Source of the DNA: Kolteria novifilia | Lineage (GTDB): Bacteria; Planctomycetota; Planctomycetia; Kolteriales; Kolteriaceae | DNA length: 64,000 nucleotides | Direction: 5' to 3' | Assembly: GCA_007748055.1 (NCBI GenBank) | Contig: CP036279.1 | Coordinates: forward strand, 992,001-1,056,000 | In this document: positions 34,467 to 44,535 of the stretch, piece after piece | Position numbering within the stretch: the first letter of the stretch is position 1 | How the letters are laid out: each line of letters opens with the position of its first letter | Translations under genes and position numbers: made by a program | The notes under the pieces: model-generated | Told to the model about the DNA's origin: nothing | The model's database searches: none | Seen by the model: only the letters and a program-made list of their open reading frames with translations

Positions 34467-35693
34467 ATGAGCAAACAGATCACGCAATCGGAGACAATCT
34501 CGTCTCGTTACTTCACCTGGAAACTGCGCCGACGCGAAGGCGTCTACTTCGCGGATGGCCGATCCTGCACGCCCAGCCTTGGCCGCCATTCGCTCGGAAC
34601 TCGCTCTCGCGAGGAGGCTCTGCGGGCGTTGGTGGAGTTGGATCTCACCAAGGCTGTCGAGCACGGCCTAGCCGAACCGTCCGCACTGCAAGGTAGTGAT
34701 CTAGACCCGTTGTCCCTTGAGGAAGGGCGCCGACTCTACCTGGAGCACGCGGGGAGAGCGCCCGTTGTCGGTGGTGTCCGCCCTGCGTCCCTGAAGCGTT
34801 ACCGAGCTGTATTGGACAAGTTCATGGAGTTTGCCGTCGGGCGTGGACTGACCGCCTGGAACCAAGTCACCGACCAGACGCTTCAGGACTACGCCGCCGT
34901 CTTGCAAGACAAGGGCTACCATTACCGAACGCAGTACCTGGAGCTGACCACGCTCAAACAGACGATAGGTTGGCTTGTTCGAGCCAAGCATCTCCCGTCT
35001 GGTCGATCCATCGAACTTCGCCTTCGGAAACCCGAAGGCACGGACACCTACTGCTGGAGACCGGAAGAGGTACGGGCAATGCTTGAGTTCTGCCGGGCGA
35101 GCAATGACCTTGCGTGGCTGGGAGATGTGCTCCTTGCCCTCGCGATGACCGGCTTGCGGATCTCTGAGCTAGCGAGCCTTCGTTGGCGTGATGTCGACCT
35201 TCGGAACCGCACCATCCAACTCGTCGACGAGTCCACAAGGGGTGGAGACCGCCAGCTGGCGACTGTTCGTACGACCAAGGGACGTCGCGGGCGGACCTTT
35301 CCGATTCAAGACGATCTGTTGCCCGTCTTGAGCGACATGGGCCGCCACAAAGACGGCTACATCTTCCATGGACCGCTAGGGGGACGCATCAAAGCCGACA
35401 CGGTGAGACGGATCTTGATTCGGGAAGTGCTCTTTCCCCTGGCCGATCGTTTTCCGACGGCCGAGGGCGACATCGGCTTCATCCATGGTCGGCTGCACAG
35501 TTTTCGGCACTTCTTCTGTTCGATGTGTGCCAACCGTGGGGTAGGACAACAAGTGGTGAGGCGATGGCTCGGCCACAAGGAGAGCCGGATGGTCGACCAC
35601 TACTACCACTTGCACGACGACGAGGCGCGCCGCCAGATGCAACGCCTACGATTGTTTGGGGAGGCCGACGGTAACGGTGCCGTCGGCCAGTAA
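34467..35693 (+). CDS. Tyrosine recombinase (integrase) beside tRNA-Ser(CGA)
   Basis: A 408-residue integrase with a core-binding domain (about 85-185, VRPASLKRYRAVLDKFMEFA) and a catalytic domain with Arg in MTGLRISELASLRW (near 230), Lys in VRTTKGRRGRTF, H-x-x-R in LHSFRHFF (near 345), His in WLGHKES and Tyr in VDHYYHL (near 378). The gene is complete. It faces the 3' end of tRNA-Ser(CGA), 154 bases away. A near-identical copy of its last 285 bases lies at 6704-6988. It is preceded by an excisionase-like gene. Confidence 0.9.
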   Translation: MSKQITQSETISSRYFTWKLRRREGVYFADGRSCTPSLGRHSLGTRSREEALRALVELDLTKAVEHGLAEPSALQGSDLDPLSLEEGRRLYLEHAGRAPVVGGVRPASLKRYRAVLDKFMEFAVGRGLTAWNQVTDQTLQDYAAVLQDKGYHYRTQYLELTTLKQTIGWLVRAKHLPSGRSIELRLRKPEGTDTYCWRPEEVRAMLEFCRASNDLAWLGDVLLALAMTGLRISELASLRWRDVDLRNRTIQLVDESTRGGDRQLATVRTTKGRRGRTFPIQDDLLPVLSDMGRHKDGYIFHGPLGGRIKADTVRRILIREVLFPLADRFPTAEGDIGFIHGRLHSFRHFFCSMCANRGVGQQVVRRWLGHKESRMVDHYYHLHDDEARRQMQRLRLFGEADGNGAVGQ

Positions 35694-35863
35694 CTTGGAG
35701 TCCGATACCGAGGTTCCGAGAGCCAAGGTGAGAGGGGAGAAAGCAGCAGATTTGGCACAGTCCTGGCACAGTCGACTGTGCCAAGGAATTCGGCTCGTCC
35801 TAACTCTTTATCAGAAAGGAGGTAACGAAAAGGAGGACGGGACGAACGGAGAGGGTGGGATTC
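35409..35863 (+). repeat. Right copy of 455-bp direct repeat (integrase 3' end plus att core)
   Basis: Collinear with 6704-7158. This copy is in its natural context, continuous with the full integrase to the left and the complete tRNA-Ser(CGA) to the right. Confidence 0.92.
35764..35783. repeat. 20-bp perfect palindrome between integrase and att (right copy)
   Basis: Identical to 7059-7078, including the preceding direct half copy. Lies 70 bases after the integrase stop and 63 bases before the tRNA 3' end. Confidence 0.6.
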
Positions 35864-35933
35864 GAACCCACGGACCCGCAAGCGGGTCATCGGTTTTCGA
35901 GACCGACCCAATCGGCCACTCTGGCACCTCTCC
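35847..35933 (-). tRNA. tRNA-Ser (anticodon CGA)
   Basis: A complete 87-nt class II cloverleaf on the minus strand. The acceptor is GGAGAGG/CCTCTCC with discriminator G, the anticodon loop CTCGAAAA gives CGA for UCG codons, and there is a long variable arm with stem ACCCGC/GCGGGT. No encoded CCA. Its 3' 26 bases match tRNA-Ser(GCT) at 3523-3611. The integrase-encoding element is joined to its 3' end. Confidence 0.97.
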
Positions 35934-36380
35934 GGTGAAGGAACTCGAAGCGGCCTTCACGACAAGAGGATTCAGTTTACGGCTGGACTCCGAACTGGGC
36001 AACCCCCGACGAACGAAGCACTTCCGAATCCCTTGCTTCGCGGCACCCCACGGACGGTCTCCATGGCGCTTCCCTCGCCGAGAACCGACGCCGACAAACG
36101 ATTCCGGTAGGATCGAACTCCCCTCGATCTTCCCGCGAGCGTAGCGGCTCTCGGCGGTACGATTCACCGTTTCGCCCAACGCCGCGAACAGGCATGAAGG
36201 CGGCTTAGCCAAGGCTCAGCAAGTCTACCGCAGTCGATCCTTCAAATGGATCGTTACCTTCGCGATGCCCGAAACCGACAACCGGGACGCGATCGTCGGC
36301 TCGGTTCCTGGCAAGCTAGGGCACTGGTCCATGTAAGGTTTTGAGTGCCACTGGCTGCTTGTCCGCCAGTGCCAAAGGGT
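35934..36380. other. 447 bp without a supported gene
   Basis: Frames on the minus strand here read through the tRNA or have no start signal. I see no gene. The region marks the outer edge of the accessory DNA. Confidence 0.5.
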
Positions 36381-36545
36381 TAGCAGTCCGTTGATCCATT
36401 CGCTGCCGGCTCCGTGCGGCCCTTTTGACCAATCTCCGCGTCGACGAAACTCGACAAATCTACGGATTCGCCTGCGTTTCTTCTCCTTGATCTTGGCCAA
36501 CATGACTCGTTCTCACCTTGGTCCGTTTGTATCAACGGACTGTTA
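36381..36545. mobile_element. MITE-like element, copy 2 (165 bp)
   Basis: The ends are inverted repeats TAGCAGTCCGTTGAT (36381-36395) and ATCAACGGACTGTTA (36531-36545), 14 of 15 paired. It shares most of its length with 5192-5358. It is non-coding except for a short spurious frame on the minus strand. Confidence 0.72.
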
Positions 36546-36550
36546 GGGTT

Positions 36551-36590
36551 GCACAAACGCCACCGTTGCAACGCTCACGCACAAACGCCA
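36551..36590. repeat. Solo IS66 terminal repeat flanked by 12-bp direct repeats
   Basis: Bases 36558-36581 match 24 of the 25 bases of the IS66 right end at 14078-14102. GCACAAACGCCA occurs at 36551-36562 and again at 36579-36590, overlapping both edges. It looks like an excision or recombination scar of a related IS66 element. Confidence 0.6.
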
Positions 36591-36611
36591 ACTTCGAGTT
36601 GGAACAGAGCA

Positions 36612-38858
36612 CTAGTGATTGAAAGTGAACTCGGTCGAGTTGAGCAATCCCCAGAAGATATCCTCGTAGACCTTCGGGTCCTTGGTCCGATCGCCGAGCA
36701 GTTCCAGCATGGAGGCGGTTTCCTCGGAAGTCGGCTTCCGCGACAGAGCCAAGACGAAGAGTCTCTCCAGTGCCTCCTCCGGCGTCGAGCTCTCCGTGAC
36801 CATTTCCTTGATCAGGCCGCCGGCGGCGAGACGTGGGCCGACGGTGTTGCCGACCGAGAGGTGAAGCGTTTGGGAGAGGGTCGGCTCGCTCTTGGTTTCA
36901 CAGGCGCAGATCGTCGCCCGACTCGATCGACCAAAGGTCTCGAAGAACTGATCGCCGTAGTGCGGCCCGCTGGTGTCGCCGCCGACTCGCGGGTAGACGT
37001 CGATCGCCCGAGTGCCGCCCGGGAAGCCGCTGAACCCCCTCTCCACACCGGTGACCGCGACCACCGAATCCATCAGGACATCGGCGCGAAGCCGACGCAG
37101 GTGGGCGTGTGAGAATTGGCGTGAGTCCTGTTTGTTGGAGTCGTTCGGCTGGGCACTAAGCTGGTAGACACGCGAGTTGCAGATATCCCGAACGAGGGCT
37201 CGCAAGCTGAAGCCCGATTGCACCAGCCGCTCCGAAAGGGCGTCGAGCAACGGTCCATTGGTCGGCGGATTGCTGACCCGGATGTCGTCGACCGGTTCGA
37301 TCACCCCTCGACCGATGAGCTGGGCCCAGATCCGATTGGCGAGGTTGCGGCTGAACATTTCGTTCTTCGGTGACGTCAGCCACCTGGCGAGTTCCTGCCG
37401 CGGATCGCCCCCTTGCGTGACCGGGTCGATGGCGCCGAGCGTCTTGGCCGGCATGGGACGACTGTCGACCAGATGCTTGGCCGGCGGCGCGGAGGTGTCG
37501 TAGAAGATCCGCTGTTCGCGCGGCTCCACGCCGGGCTTGCGCTTCATGCCGGTAAAGAAGCTGACGAATCCGTAGTAGTCGTCCATCGTCCAACGATCGA
37601 AGGGATGGTTGTGGCACTCAGCGCATTGGATCTGGATCCCGAGAAAGACCTGGGAAAAGTCCGCGGCGAAGGCCTTGGGTTGGAAGCGCGGTCCATGGAT
37701 GAGCATGGTGTAGAGGTTCGACGGCCCATTGATGAGGTTGCTTCCCGAGGCCGAGACCATCTCCTCCACAAACTCGTTGAGGGGACGATCGTTTCGAAGC
37801 TGAGTGCGAATCCATTCGTAGAAGGCGTCGGCGGCCTTGATGTGGGTTCCGACAGGAGCGTAATTGCCCCCCATGATCCGAAGCTGCTCCGCCCAGATCG
37901 TCGTCCACACGTCGGCGAACGCGTCATCGGCGATTAGTTCATCGATCTTCCGCGCCCGTTTATCCGAGCGGGTGTCGGTCATGAAGGCACGGTACTCCTC
38001 GACTGAGGGCGGGCGCCCCACCAAGTCGAGCGTGACTCGCCGGAGGAACGTTTCGTCATCGCAAAGCTCCGAGGGAACGATCCGCAGTTTCTGCAAGCGA
38101 TCAAAGACCAACTCGTCGATGTAGTTGGCGGCCGGCGGATTGGGCCACTTGAAATCTTTCCCTGGAGGAAGCACGATCACTTCCGCGCCAATCGTGAACC
38201 GGTTGAATCGAGCGAAGACGTGTGTGTCCCCCGCTCCATGAGCAACGAGTCGCCCATCGTTACCGATGTCGGCGACACTTCCGTTATTGCTGTGGAAGCG
38301 AGCCAACGAGGTGACGTCGCGTCGGCCACCATCGCTCGCCAACGCCGTGACGCGTAGATGGGCCTCCATCCCGGCCTTGTCGAAGACGAAGCGATCCTGG
38401 GACAGTTCGAGCCCCACCGTCTCGGGAACCTCCCCATCGTCGTCGGGCGCTCCCGCCTCGATCCACCGCAACAATGTCTCGTAGTACTCGCTCTGCTGGT
38501 CGAAGAGCTTGCCGCCGGTATGCGGAACAGCCCCAATCGCCTTTCGCAAGAGCAGGCTCTCCTCGGGCACCGCCGTGTTGACGCGCCGGCCGATCATCTC
38601 CTCGGTGATTCGAAAGTAGTCTCCCTTCGGATCGTACCCGAAGAGCGAAAGCATGAAGCCATCCTTGCCCCGCGCGGCGCCGTGACAGGTGCCCGAGTTG
38701 CAGCCCGCGCGAAACAGGACAGGCATCACGTCCTGGCGAAAGCTGGGAGCGGCCGCCGGTTTCTCTTCGGCGTAGGATGCCGACGTGATCGCCAGCGGGA
38801 GGATGAAGAGCGTTGACCACCAGCCGAGATGTTGCGCCGTCGTCATTCGTTTCAGCAT
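36612..38858 (-). CDS. DUF1549/DUF1553 (PSCyt2/PSD1) cytochrome-like protein, module B
   Basis: A 748-residue exported protein with a signal peptide (about 1-30, [14 protein letters not shown]). A c-type-heme-like region follows with [20 protein letters not shown], an unusual C-x4-CH. Then a BIG2-like beta domain (about 150-225), the DUF1549 domain (about 235-430, ending with [12 protein letters not shown], a standard CxxCH) and the DUF1553 domain (about 470-745, ending EFTFNH). These proteins are typical of planctomycetes and are thought to act in the periplasm; their reaction is not established. It is last in a collinear run beginning at 46715. ATG 38858 is preferred to TTG 38864. Confidence 0.9.
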   Translation of the reverse strand: MLKRMTTAQHLGWWSTLFILPLAITSASYAEEKPAAAPSFRQDVMPVLFRAGCNSGTCHGAARGKDGFMLSLFGYDPKGDYFRITEEMIGRRVNTAVPEESLLLRKAIGAVPHTGGKLFDQQSEYYETLLRWIEAGAPDDDGEVPETVGLELSQDRFVFDKAGMEAHLRVTALASDGGRRDVTSLARFHSNNGSVADIGNDGRLVAHGAGDTHVFARFNRFTIGAEVIVLPPGKDFKWPNPPAANYIDELVFDRLQKLRIVPSELCDDETFLRRVTLDLVGRPPSVEEYRAFMTDTRSDKRARKIDELIADDAFADVWTTIWAEQLRIMGGNYAPVGTHIKAADAFYEWIRTQLRNDRPLNEFVEEMVSASGSNLINGPSNLYTMLIHGPRFQPKAFAADFSQVFLGIQIQCAECHNHPFDRWTMDDYYGFVSFFTGMKRKPGVEPREQRIFYDTSAPPAKHLVDSRPMPAKTLGAIDPVTQGGDPRQELARWLTSPKNEMFSRNLANRIWAQLIGRGVIEPVDDIRVSNPPTNGPLLDALSERLVQSGFSLRALVRDICNSRVYQLSAQPNDSNKQDSRQFSHAHLRRLRADVLMDSVVAVTGVERGFSGFPGGTRAIDVYPRVGGDTSGPHYGDQFFETFGRSSRATICACETKSEPTLSQTLHLSVGNTVGPRLAAGGLIKEMVTESSTPEEALERLFVLALSRKPTSEETASMLELLGDRTKDPKVYEDIFWGLLNSTEFTFNH

Positions 38859-38897
38859 GTTCAAGAGTCCAATTCATAGAGTCATGATCGCGTGTGC

Positions 38898-41537
38898 TCA
38901 GTTCTTGACCGTTTCCGCCGCTTCCACCTTGGCGACACCGGAAGCTCGCGGATCAATCCGCAAGGATCCCTTGCCGGTCCGCTGAACGATTTGCTGTCCG
39001 GCAACCGGGAGTTCCACCTCGCACGTCAAGCCACTCGCCTGCCCGAGCAACGCGATGTCGGTCGCTTCGAGTTCAAAGGCGATACTCTTGGAGTCCTTCG
39101 TGATCGTTGGCGGCGTTCCGACAACGTTGACTCCCTTGGGCAATCCGAGAAGTCGAACGGACGCCTCCCCCTCGAAGGGCGTGTGATGCTTCACCTTCCA
39201 AATGAACTTCTTCCGTTCGCCCCGCCGGATGCTTTCGGGCTCCGCCGCGAGCTCGACGTAAGGTCTCCCGACGGTGAGTTCGACGATCTCCGACGTCGCG
39301 CGGATGTGCCCTGATCCGAGGAAGTCATCAATGTCCGTTCGGATGGTGCTCCCGATCACGTAGAAGGGTAGCTTCGTCAAGGGTGCGTTCGAATTGGCCT
39401 CGAGTTGGATCACTCCCTCCGTCTCACCGGGAGAGATGACGGTCGGCGGCGGCACCGAGATCAGTCGCGGCAAGTTTCCGCAACGAAACTCGACGGCACC
39501 ATCGAAGTCACCATGACGCGTCAACTTGACCGGAATGGACAACTGACCGCCCTGGACCAAATTCACTTCGGGCTGTTCGATGTCGATCTGGAAGGGGGCG
39601 GGATCGGTCACTCCCATGATGTACTTGTCGGTGCGGACGGTCCGCCACGCGTTGCCCCCGGAATGGTTGATGAACGGAACGTTCTGCTGGTTTCGCGTTT
39701 CAATCTTTTGGGCACTGTCGATCGGGCGGGCCTCCAGCGTGATAAGCGCCCCACGCCGGTCGGCGGAAGGGTCCGCGACGAGTTGGACTGGCCAACGGTC
39801 GGTACCCGGGGGGACAGGCGGGGAGATGAGTCTCACGCCCTCCGGAAGCCCATGGGCGATCAATTGGAATGGCCCTTTGACCGCGTTCCACTGCCCCTTG
39901 GGCAAGTCGATGTCGATCGTCCAGCGATTGCCTCGTGGAACCGCCAGTCCGGTGACTCGGGTCGATTCCGTCCAATCGAACGTCCGGCTGATCAGCGCGG
40001 TCTGGACGATCGTTCGTGGCGACTGGATCTCCACTCGGTAGACTCCCAGCGCCCCTCCGGTCCGGCTGGAGTCGAGCACTTCGAGCAAGTACTCGCCGTC
40101 AGATTTCGGCTTCCAGATCACCGACGGATCGATCACCTCCTGCAACCCTCCGCCGCCACGAAACTTGGCGCCGAAGATGTCATGGTCGGTCAGCAAAGAG
40201 TCGTCGAGTTCCAACTCCACCGAGCCGGGTCTACCTTCCGCGTCGACGCGCCGAAGTCGAATCGCGGCATCGATGGTGGCCCCCAGGGAGGCGGAGAAGA
40301 CTCGCACGTGAAGAGGGGCTCCCTTCTTCACTTTGATGCGATAGCCGTCAACGTCGTCCGGACGGTCGATGATTCCGTTGAGAGCCGCGGGCAACGCGGC
40401 GACCCGCGTCACGACATTGGCGCTCTCGAGCACGTTCGGAAAAGGGCTCGAACGGAGCTCGAGCGGTGTCGGAGCGGTAGCGGCATGTTTGTCGTCCGAA
40501 GGAGCCGGATCGTCACCGAAGTAGTAGAAGGTTCCTTCCGCGTCCGGCATCCGAATCGTTCGTTCGTAGGGCCCCAATGGATCGCCGAGCAGCGTGATCG
40601 CCGTTTCGGATCCGGTCTGTCCTCCCGGCGGAAAGACCGCGAGCGGACGAGCGTAGTGGCCGATGTGGGCGCAGTAGACCGTTTCCCTTGGCAGATAGAT
40701 CGATCGTTTGATTTCGATGAAGTATGGACCGTCCTTGGGCAGCTTGACCGAAAGAACCGGATCCTGGAGGTGCAACGAGTTGTCATCGTTCGATGCGAGC
40801 AGTTTGCCCTTGTCGTCGCGAATCGCCGCGCTCAGGTCGAACTCCGAGTCGCCGTAGTGCGTGTCTGCGATCCGCGCCGACTCCACGACCGCCGTCAATC
40901 GCTCCCCCGCTTTGCCTTCAATGCGATAGAGATCGAGATCGGGCCTGCGTCCGTTGCCGATCTGGCCGCATACCGTGACGTTGGCGGCGATCGGCGTCGC
41001 CTGCTCGGGCGAATCGTTGGCGTAGCCGTTGTTCTTCTCCCCTTCATCGACAATGGGGAACGGAGTGACGTGGAAGGTACCGATGCAGGTCAACTCCGTT
41101 CCGGTCAGCAGCCGAAAGGGATGCTCTCCGAGCGGGCAGTCGGGAGCGATCTCGAATTTGCAGTGGACTTCCTCCTCGATCCGCCCTCGATGCATCAAGT
41201 TTCGCTTCTTGGGTGGCTCTTTCGACATTTTGAGGTCGTAGGCACGAATTCCGGGTTTGAAGAAGATGATCTCGCGAGGATCGGAGATCGCGATGCCCTG
41301 GAGATGAACCTCGACGGTCGTGCCGCGTTGGCCGATGCGCGGACGCACCGACTCGACGTTCTTGGTCATTCCCCCAGCGAGCGTCCCGACCGGCCCGAAC
41401 AGGACAAGCGTGAGCAGAGCCAGGAACCAATTGGCGCCGAACGACGGGCATCGCTCCGCCGCGGCTTTCCGATCGCACCATCCCATCGACATTCGCTCCC
41501 CGCATCCGACCCGATCCATCACGGATTCGTTGTTCAT
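38898..41537 (-). CDS. Exported PPC-domain protein, module B
   Basis: An 879-residue protein with a hydrophobic export segment (about 35-55, WFLALLTLVLFGPVGTLAGG). IPT/quinoprotein-like beta domains come first, then a bacterial pre-peptidase C-terminal domain (about 195-270, DLDLYRIEGKAGERLTAVVE and DGPYFIEIKRS), further beta sandwiches and Ig-like C-terminal repeats. No catalytic motif is visible. The ATG at 41537 has GAAGGA upstream. It lies between DUF1501 (43 bases upstream) and DUF1549/1553 (40 bases downstream), so it is cotranscribed. Its paralogue is at 50008-52344. Confidence 0.85.
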   Translation of the reverse strand: MNNESVMDRVGCGERMSMGWCDRKAAAERCPSFGANWFLALLTLVLFGPVGTLAGGMTKNVESVRPRIGQRGTTVEVHLQGIAISDPREIIFFKPGIRAYDLKMSKEPPKKRNLMHRGRIEEEVHCKFEIAPDCPLGEHPFRLLTGTELTCIGTFHVTPFPIVDEGEKNNGYANDSPEQATPIAANVTVCGQIGNGRRPDLDLYRIEGKAGERLTAVVESARIADTHYGDSEFDLSAAIRDDKGKLLASNDDNSLHLQDPVLSVKLPKDGPYFIEIKRSIYLPRETVYCAHIGHYARPLAVFPPGGQTGSETAITLLGDPLGPYERTIRMPDAEGTFYYFGDDPAPSDDKHAATAPTPLELRSSPFPNVLESANVVTRVAALPAALNGIIDRPDDVDGYRIKVKKGAPLHVRVFSASLGATIDAAIRLRRVDAEGRPGSVELELDDSLLTDHDIFGAKFRGGGGLQEVIDPSVIWKPKSDGEYLLEVLDSSRTGGALGVYRVEIQSPRTIVQTALISRTFDWTESTRVTGLAVPRGNRWTIDIDLPKGQWNAVKGPFQLIAHGLPEGVRLISPPVPPGTDRWPVQLVADPSADRRGALITLEARPIDSAQKIETRNQQNVPFINHSGGNAWRTVRTDKYIMGVTDPAPFQIDIEQPEVNLVQGGQLSIPVKLTRHGDFDGAVEFRCGNLPRLISVPPPTVISPGETEGVIQLEANSNAPLTKLPFYVIGSTIRTDIDDFLGSGHIRATSEIVELTVGRPYVELAAEPESIRRGERKKFIWKVKHHTPFEGEASVRLLGLPKGVNVVGTPPTITKDSKSIAFELEATDIALLGQASGLTCEVELPVAGQQIVQRTGKGSLRIDPRASGVAKVEAAETVKN

Positions 41538-41579
41538 GAGTATCCTTCGCTGCCGCTTGACCTCGGGAACCACCCCTCG

Positions 41580-42965
41580 TCAGGCGAGGATTCCTTCCAC
41601 GAGTTTGCCGTTCTTGACGATCTCGATCGGCCGAGTTCCGAACGCGAGCAGTTCCTTGTTCGCGTCGATACCCAACTGGTGGTAGATCGTGTACATCAGG
41701 TTCTCGAGCGGCACCGCGTCCCGAGAGGGCTCCGCCCCGGTGGCGCCACTGACCCCATAGAACTGGCCGCGGGTGAAGCCACCACCGGCTACCAGATTCG
41801 AGTAGCAGCGAGCGTGATGGTCGCGACCGCCGTCCTTGTTGACCTTGGGCGTGCGGCCGAACTCGGTCGTCAGCCAGAAAATGGTGGTGTCGAGCATGCC
41901 GCGTTGATCCAAGTCCGCGACCAACCCCGCGATCGCGTGATCGAGTGCCGGCATCTGGTCGAGGGTGTTCGACTTGACGTCGACATGGCAGTCCCACGCG
42001 CCGAAGGTGACGGTGACAAAACGCACGCCCGCCTCGACGAGGCGACGCGCCACGATCAGCCGTTCGGCCAAGCCTTTGGGGTGATAGCGGTTGTCCGGCC
42101 CCTTGAGTCCCACGACATCCCGCCCGTAGAGATCGAACGTCGATTCGCTCTCGGCATCGAGCGAGAAGGCTCCCTGGGCCTGCGACGAGGTCAGCAGCGT
42201 GTAGGCCTGCTTGTAGAAGTCATCCATGGTGTCGAGCGTGTTCGGATCGGCCTCAAGCGAGCGAATGCGTTTCTCGACGATCTGCCGCGCGGTGAGCCGA
42301 CGGTCGAAGCGTTCGAGCGAGACGTTGCCGGGAATCGAGAAGTCGCGCACCTTGTATCCCCGCTTGCCCGGATCCGAACCGAGTTCGAAGGGACCGTAGG
42401 CGCTGCTGAGAAATCCGGTGCCGCCCGCGAACGCGTGTTTGTTGGGAATGGCGATGTATGGAGGAAGGTCGCCCCGCTTGCCGAGTTCGTGAGAAACGAC
42501 CGAGCCCATTTGCGGGTAGTCGATCACCGCGGTCGGGGTGTAGCCGGTGAAGAGATGATAGGTCGCCAGCGCGTGATCGGGAATCCGGCCGACCATGCTG
42601 CGAATGACGGTCACCTTGTCCGCGATCTTCGCGGTCTGCGGAAACCGGTCGCTGAGGATGTCGCCGGTGTTCGTCTTGGTCACGCCGAAGGAACCGCGGA
42701 TCTCGACCGGCGCCTCCGGCTTGGGGTCGAGCGATTCCTGCTGCTGCATCCCACCACCGAGGTGCAGTTGGATGACGCTGAGGGCCTTGGCCTCCTTCTT
42801 CTCGCCCGCCGCTTGCGTGAAGGCACTGTTCTCGCTCGCTTCGAGTCGGAACAAGTCTCCCATCGAGAGGCCGAGCCCTCCCAACACGCCCGCTTGAATC
42901 GCATGGCGACGCGAGAGCGTCCGGAAACCCGAGCAACCTCGCCGTCCCTTGTCGAATGGCCCCAT
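41580..42965 (-). CDS. DUF1501 protein (Tat-exported, sulfatase-like fold), module B
   Basis: A 461-residue protein. A Tat signal [20 protein letters not shown] occupies about residues 17-36. The DUF1501 core follows with [54 protein letters not shown] and [23 protein letters not shown]1501 belongs to the alkaline-phosphatase/sulfatase-like superfamily by fold; the activity is unproven. ATG 42965 has GGAGG seven bases upstream. DUF1501 and DUF1549/1553 genes are nearly always neighbours in planctomycetes; here they are separated by the PPC gene. Confidence 0.9.
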   Translation of the reverse strand: MGPFDKGRRGCSGFRTLSRRHAIQAGVLGGLGLSMGDLFRLEASENSAFTQAAGEKKEAKALSVIQLHLGGGMQQQESLDPKPEAPVEIRGSFGVTKTNTGDILSDRFPQTAKIADKVTVIRSMVGRIPDHALATYHLFTGYTPTAVIDYPQMGSVVSHELGKRGDLPPYIAIPNKHAFAGGTGFLSSAYGPFELGSDPGKRGYKVRDFSIPGNVSLERFDRRLTARQIVEKRIRSLEADPNTLDTMDDFYKQAYTLLTSSQAQGAFSLDAESESTFDLYGRDVVGLKGPDNRYHPKGLAERLIVARRLVEAGVRFVTVTFGAWDCHVDVKSNTLDQMPALDHAIAGLVADLDQRGMLDTTIFWLTTEFGRTPKVNKDGGRDHHARCYSNLVAGGGFTRGQFYGVSGATGAEPSRDAVPLENLMYTIYHQLGIDANKELLAFGTRPIEIVKNGKLVEGILA

Positions 42966-43066
42966 CCTCATTCCTCCTGCAAGTCGCGGGTTCGTCCGCC
43001 TCATCTTTCCCATGGTCGCAACGCTTCCGGAATCGACATCACACCGATGCCGCTTTGCCGGTGAAA

Positions 43067-44479
43067 CTACTTTTTCACGTCCCAAGACTTCACTTCGCCC
43101 TCGGAAGTTCCGCCGAAGACGACCTGGCTGTCGTGGGAAACCGCACTACTGATCGGAATGCCCGAATCGATGTTGAAGGCTTGTTTCTGCTCTCCCTTGG
43201 GCGTCCAAGTCTTCACGACCCGGTCGCGGCCGGCGGTGACGAGGTTTCCCTCTCGGTCGAATCGTCCGGCCAACACCCCGTTTGGTACCTCGCCATAGGT
43301 GCCGGGAGTTCGGCGTGGCGGGTGGGCGTTCGACTTGGTGATCGCCGGAAAACCGTCGGTCACGTCCCACCAGATGACCTTGCCGTCCTCGCCGGTCGAC
43401 GCGAGCAGCTTGCCATCGGAGCGCCAATCGAGCGACCGTACCGCACCTTTGTGCTCGGCAAGATTGAGCAGAATGCCTCCGGCCTGCGCATCCCATAGAT
43501 GGATCCCGCCGGCGCGATCGGCGGACGCCAGTTTGGTGCCATCGGGACTAAACGCGATCGCGGTGATCCAGTCGGTGTGTTTGGTCAGTTTGTGTTTCTG
43601 GGCCCCATCGGTCGTCGAAAAGACCTTCACCGTTCGGCCGGAGCCTCCCAGGGCGACCAATCGTTGGTCCGGACTAAGATCGGCGGCGAGCACGGCATCG
43701 ACTTCATCACCGATCTTCGCCAGTCGCTTGCCCGTCTTGACATCGAAAAGGACAACATGTCCCGAAACGACCGGACGTCCACCGCCCACCATCAGCACCG
43801 ATCCATCCCGGCTAAAACGAATGACATGGGGCACCCCCTCGGGAAACGCGAGGCGTCCGATCTCCGCCTTCGAATCGGTGCGCAGGAGCTTGACGTGTCC
43901 CTGGCCCGACACCGCCAATAGTGGAGCCCAAGGGCTGGTGTCCATCGCGAGCACGGGAAGTGGCCTGGTCACGTTGGGAACCTTCACGTCGGGAAGGTTC
44001 TCGGGCATCGCCGGCGGCCCCTTGGGTTTGGAACCCGCATTGCTCACCGGCTTGAAGGCGATGTCGCGTTCCTTGACCATCGACTTGCTCGTGGCCGAGG
44101 CCCGCAGCCCGCTGTCGATCCACTTGTGGATCAGTTCGATCTTCGCGTCCGCCAGCGGCGGACTGCTCGGCGGCATTCGCGCGTTCTCGTCCTCGTTGGT
44201 AATCGCCTTGAAGAGAATGCTTTGACTCGCACGGCCGGCGACGACGATCTTGCCGGCGCTGCCACCGCGCATCAGCGCCTGGAACGACTGTAGGTTGATA
44301 CCCGCCTCCTGGGTGTCATCGCCATGACATGACAGGCAGTGCTCGCGCAGGATCGGCTTGATGTCGTCCTGGAAGTTCGGCGGACCGGCACTCGTTTTCT
44401 TCTCTTCGCCAAGCGCGGAGGGGACGACCCCCAGGAGGGAAACGAGAAGGACGCCGATCAATGGCTGACGCGTTCGCAT
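43067..44479 (-). CDS. Planctomycete cytochrome c plus WD40 propeller, module B
   Basis: A 470-residue protein with a signal peptide (about 1-25, [17 protein letters not shown]), then a PSCyt1 heme domain with [10 protein letters not shown] (CxxCH) and distal Met in [10 protein letters not shown]. From about 175 there is a WD40 propeller of roughly six to seven blades ([40 protein letters not shown]). The closest relative in the window is 48531-49928. Likely a periplasmic electron-transfer or scaffold component; partner unknown. ATG 44479 is preferred to TTG 44485. Confidence 0.88.
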   Translation of the reverse strand: MRTRQPLIGVLLVSLLGVVPSALGEEKKTSAGPPNFQDDIKPILREHCLSCHGDDTQEAGINLQSFQALMRGGSAGKIVVAGRASQSILFKAITNEDENARMPPSSPPLADAKIELIHKWIDSGLRASATSKSMVKERDIAFKPVSNAGSKPKGPPAMPENLPDVKVPNVTRPLPVLAMDTSPWAPLLAVSGQGHVKLLRTDSKAEIGRLAFPEGVPHVIRFSRDGSVLMVGGGRPVVSGHVVLFDVKTGKRLAKIGDEVDAVLAADLSPDQRLVALGGSGRTVKVFSTTDGAQKHKLTKHTDWITAIAFSPDGTKLASADRAGGIHLWDAQAGGILLNLAEHKGAVRSLDWRSDGKLLASTGEDGKVIWWDVTDGFPAITKSNAHPPRRTPGTYGEVPNGVLAGRFDREGNLVTAGRDRVVKTWTPKGEQKQAFNIDSGIPISSAVSHDSQVVFGGTSEGEVKSWDVKK

Positions 44480-44535
44480 GGGCAAGGATCAATCCGAGGC
44501 AAGTAGTCTTGTCAACAAACAAACGAAAGCACGAC

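Noticed and set aside
36225-36503. A 92-codon minus-strand frame with a Lys/Arg-rich start.
   Set aside because: Most of it is inside the MITE-like repeat; the same type of frame appears only because the repeat is conserved.
39405-43064. A 1219-codon open frame on the plus strand.
   Set aside because: It lies entirely antisense to three well-supported minus-strand genes (PPC, DUF1501 and others). Its product is Arg/Asp/Val-rich without domains, as expected for a shadow frame in GC-rich DNA.
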